Below, piece by piece: positions 48,296 through 50,527 of a stretch of 50,527 bases of DNA. The notes beneath the pieces are model-generated. The model was not told the origin of the DNA. It worked only from the letters and a program-made list of their open reading frames with translations, and made no database searches. The position numbers were made by a program, and so were the translations under genes. Numbering within the stretch: position 1 is the first letter of the stretch; every line of letters begins with the position of its first letter. Location: assembly GCA_964615765.1 (NCBI GenBank), contig CAZTQN010000030.1, forward strand, positions 1 to 50,527, read 5' to 3'. This stretch comes from CAZTQN01 sp964615765 (GTDB lineage: Bacteria > Planctomycetota > Phycisphaerae > Phycisphaerales > UBA1924).

Positions 48296-49384
48296 ATGAC
48301 GACCTCGCCCGCGCACCCCTCGTTCACCCCGGCCCCGACGTCCGCCTCCACCCCCCAGTCCCAGGGCGGTTCGGGCGGTCGGCGCCAGTACATCGCCCAG
48401 TTTGAACAGAGCCAGCGTGTCGGCGGGGTTTTCGCGATCGCCAACGCCCAGCTCGGGCAGACCAAGACCAACAAGCCGTTCCTGAAGTGCCTCATCAGCG
48501 ACAAGACGGGCCAGTTGGCCGCGCGGATGTGGTCGATCGACCCGGCGTATTTCAAGACCCTCCCGACCGACGGGTTCGTGTACATCGAGGGCGAGACGCA
48601 GCCGTATCAGGGCGAGCTGCAGTTGATCCTGCACGTCATCGAGCCGGCCGAGCCGACGCCGGACATGCTGTGCGACCTGATCCCGTGCTCGAAGTTCGAC
48701 CCGGAGGAGATGTTCGCGGAGGTCAAGGCGCTGCTGGACACGCTGGCCCACCCGGCCGCCAAGGCCCTGGCCCAGGTCTATCTCGCCGACGAGCACCTGA
48801 TGACGGCGTTCAAGCGGGCCCCGGCCGCCAAGAGCATGCACCACGCGTACCTCGCGGGCCTGCTCGAGCACACGCTCAACCTGATGCGTCTGGCCGACCG
48901 CGTCTGCCCGCTGTACCCGAAGCTCAACCGCGATGTGGTCATGCTCGGGCTGTTCCTGCACGATTTGGCGAAGACGCGGGAACTGGTGTACGACCGGACG
49001 TTCAGCTATTCCGACCGGGGCGAGCTCATCGGGCACATCGTCGACGGGGCGATCATGCTGCACGACAAAGCGCAGCAGGTCATGCGTCTGACGGGGCAGC
49101 GCCTCCCGCCGAACTTCGTGCTGGTGCTGCAGCACATCATCCTGAGCCACCACGGCGTGCCGGAGTTCGGGGCCGCGAAGATCCCGATGACGCCCGAGGC
49201 CATCCTGGTCAGCCAGCTCGACAATCTGGACGCCAAGACGACCGTCGCGCAGGCCGCCGCCCGCCCGGACATGCAGGCGGTCGACACGAGCGACGCCCGC
49301 GGCGAGTCGCTCAACGGCAACTTCACCGACAAGCAGTGGGCTCTGGATACCAAGCTGTTCCGCCCCGACCCGCTGGCCGGCTGA
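48296..49384 (+). CDS. YhaM-family 3'-5' exoribonuclease (OB fold plus HD domain)
   Basis: A 362-residue protein. A Ser/Thr/Pro-rich start leads to an OB-fold (about 35-120: FLKCLISDKTGQLAARMW, GFVYIEGETQPYQGELQLIL) and then a metal-dependent HD domain: HHAYLAGLLEHTLNL (first His), LFLHDLAKTREL (HD pair), and ILSHHG, which are the HD metal ligands. This is the YhaM/CBF1 layout of RNA 3'-5' exonucleases. The ATG at 48296 is preferred for its closeness to TACACT; a start 21 bases upstream is possible. It converges on the response regulator gene. Confidence 0.8.
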   Translation: MTTSPAHPSFTPAPTSASTPQSQGGSGGRRQYIAQFEQSQRVGGVFAIANAQLGQTKTNKPFLKCLISDKTGQLAARMWSIDPAYFKTLPTDGFVYIEGETQPYQGELQLILHVIEPAEPTPDMLCDLIPCSKFDPEEMFAEVKALLDTLAHPAAKALAQVYLADEHLMTAFKRAPAAKSMHHAYLAGLLEHTLNLMRLADRVCPLYPKLNRDVVMLGLFLHDLAKTRELVYDRTFSYSDRGELIGHIVDGAIMLHDKAQQVMRLTGQRLPPNFVLVLQHIILSHHGVPEFGAAKIPMTPEAILVSQLDNLDAKTTVAQAAARPDMQAVDTSDARGESLNGNFTDKQWALDTKLFRPDPLAG

Positions 49385-49435
49385 CGCCGCGCCGCGGATC
49401 GGGACCAGCTGCGGTTCGTGCCGCCCGAGCGCCGG

Positions 49436-50014
49436 TCAGGTCACCAGCGCGGTCGTGGATTCGATCGCCTCGATCACCGCCCGGACGGCGAAGGGCTTCT
49501 TCAGCACCGCGTCGTACCCCTGCGTGCGGAGCGACGCGAGCTGTCCGTCGGTGAGCTTCCCGCTCATCCCGATGATCTTGGTCAGTTGCAGTTCGTCGTC
49601 GGCGTGCAGCAGCTGCGGCACCTCGCGGACGTCCCCTTCGACCATGTGGATGTCATACAGAATGACGTGCGGCTTGAAGCGCTCGGTCTCCAGCCCGGCC
49701 TGGAAGGGGCTGGTGGCGCTGCGGACTTCGTAGTTGGGCTGCTCCCCCAGCACCTTGCTCAGGACGTCCACCACTTCGCGCTCGTCGTCGATGATCAGGA
49801 TGCGGTTCTTGCCGCCGGCGACCCCGTCGAACGGGATCCCGTGCTCCTTCATGAACCGGATCAACTGACTGACGGGGATGCGGCGGTCCTTCGAGCCGGG
49901 GATGCGGTAGCCCTTGAGCACACCGGTATCGAACCACTTCGACACGGTGCGCGGGGCCACGTTGCAGATCTTGGCCACTTCGCCGGTCGTGAGAACGTCC
50001 TTATCGAACGGCAT
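49436..50014 (-). CDS. Response regulator with an N-terminal MerR/excisionase-like DNA-binding domain
   Basis: A 192-residue protein with the DNA-binding part first: VLTTGEVAKICNVAPRTVSKWFDTGVLKGYRIPGSKDRRIP (residues 8-47, helix-turn-helix plus wing), a short linker, then a receiver domain with ILIIDDERE (72-80), phosphoacceptor Asp121 in ILYDIHM, Ser151 and Lys173 in LKKPF. The order is reversed from most regulators. TTAGGA lies just upstream of two ATGs; the second (50014) fits better but the first (50017) is possible. Its sensor kinase is not in the window. Confidence 0.82.
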   Translation of the reverse strand: MPFDKDVLTTGEVAKICNVAPRTVSKWFDTGVLKGYRIPGSKDRRIPVSQLIRFMKEHGIPFDGVAGGKNRILIIDDEREVVDVLSKVLGEQPNYEVRSATSPFQAGLETERFKPHVILYDIHMVEGDVREVPQLLHADDELQLTKIIGMSGKLTDGQLASLRTQGYDAVLKKPFAVRAVIEAIESTTALVT

Positions 50015-50017
50015 CAT

Positions 50018-50452
50018 TCCTAAGCCTCGCGGGGTCACGGGGTGATTGCCGGAACACACCCGCGGAAAGATTCCACGGGGGCCGGTCGCGGTGCAGAGGC
50101 GGCTGGCCAGGCGTCACCATCGACACAACCGGAGCGGTCCTTGACCGCCCGCACCGATTCCCATCCGTATCGCCTCGGTAACCGTGGAGTTGTGTGCAGC
50201 CGTGCCGGGTTCCTCCCCAACTCGGGAGGGGCGGGCGTGTCAAGGGGTTCAATGTGGACACCGGACCGGGTGAACCCGAGCAGTCCCCGTCCCGAGGGGC
50301 GGTGAGATTGACAGAGCACGCCCAGAAGCGGTACGGTTCCGCCCTTCGCCGCCGGGCCGGGGCAACCCTGTTCTGACGCCGTTCGTATCGCCCGACGCCG
50401 ACGTGGTCCGACAACGCCGTCAGAGCCCCACCCCGGTCCATAGGAGCAGCAC
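50018..50452. other. Intergenic region before the right-edge gene
   Basis: About 435 bases. It holds a good promoter (50308-50337) and a GCGGTC-CTT-GACCGC palindrome at 50134-50148 like the one before tRNA-Cys. I see no RNA gene and no convincing coding region. Confidence 0.5.
50308..50337 (+). promoter_or_regulatory. Sigma-70-type promoter of the right-edge gene
   Basis: TTGACA (50308-50313), 18-base spacer, TACGGT (50332-50337), 115 bases before the GTG at 50453, giving a long 5' leader. Confidence 0.5.
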
Positions 50453-50527
50453 GTGCGCAAGCCCTCAGGTGTTCGATCGGTCGTCCCGGAAACCCGAAAC
50501 GGCCGTCTCGCTCTCTATGTCAGCGGG
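50453..50527 (+). CDS. Start of a gene cut by the window end
   Basis: Twenty-five codons: VRKPSGVRSVVPETRNGRLA then LYVSG. GTG start with AGGAG 6 bases upstream and a promoter further up, so the start is credible. Basic N-terminus; too short to assign. Confidence 0.55.
   Translation, partial: MRKPSGVRSVVPETRNGRLALYVSG

Overview
This 50.5 kb window is high-GC DNA (roughly two-thirds G+C) that reads as chromosome from a Phycisphaerae-like member of the Planctomycetota. The evidence is the gene content: a DUF1573 exported protein beside a MauE-like membrane protein and a rhodanese, an FG-GAP/ASPIC protein ending in a dockerin-like double helix, a PEP-CTERM-like exported protein, several small zinc-ribbon membrane proteins, and many proteins with Ala/Pro/Gly-rich spacers. 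The placement is inference; there is no rRNA gene in the window. I saw no prophage, insertion sequence or CRISPR array.

Layout. 1-4.8 kb: argininosuccinate lyase with a long extra C-terminal domain, overlapped by a beta-propeller exported protein; then an RluA-type pseudouridine synthase and a GAF-type methionine sulfoxide reductase. 4.8-7.9 kb: ribosomal protein S18 and a minus-strand run DUF1573 - rhodanese - MauE that looks like an envelope thiol/redox unit. 8-11.2 kb: tRNA-dihydrouridine synthase, a two-gene nucleotidyltransferase module resembling a toxin-antitoxin pair, and an exported protein with an internally duplicated domain. 11.3-11.7 kb: two tandem tRNA-Cys genes, one with an enlarged variable arm. 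11.8-20.6 kb: a Tat-exported SDR oxidoreductase, a di-heme cytochrome, an AAA+ ATPase, membrane and cell-surface proteins. 19.7-24 kb: (2-methyl)citrate synthase, a membrane-anchored receiver and 2-methylisocitrate lyase (an apparent propionate-catabolism set), then a lone NuoA. 24.2-28.2 kb: a metabolite:H+ symporter and an unusually long CTP synthase.

28.2-47.7 kb is the most distinctive part: about a dozen glycosyltransferases, a UDP-sugar dehydrogenase, a radical SAM protein, a methyltransferase and a three-domain fusion protein. Four of these proteins end in the same kind of Rossmann-like module (a GAG-x-HTR-type motif, degenerate in one). Several of the promoters resemble flagellar sigma-28 (FliA) sites, including two inside a perfect 15-bp inverted repeat placed between divergent genes. 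My reading is a surface-polymer or flagellin glycosylation island tied to motility control; this is inference.

47.8-50.5 kb: a zinc-ribbon membrane protein, a YhaM-type exoribonuclease, a response regulator with the DNA-binding domain in front of the receiver, and the start of one more gene. A recurring feature across the window is a -10-like hexamer only 5-9 bases before the start codon, suggesting frequent leaderless mRNAs.
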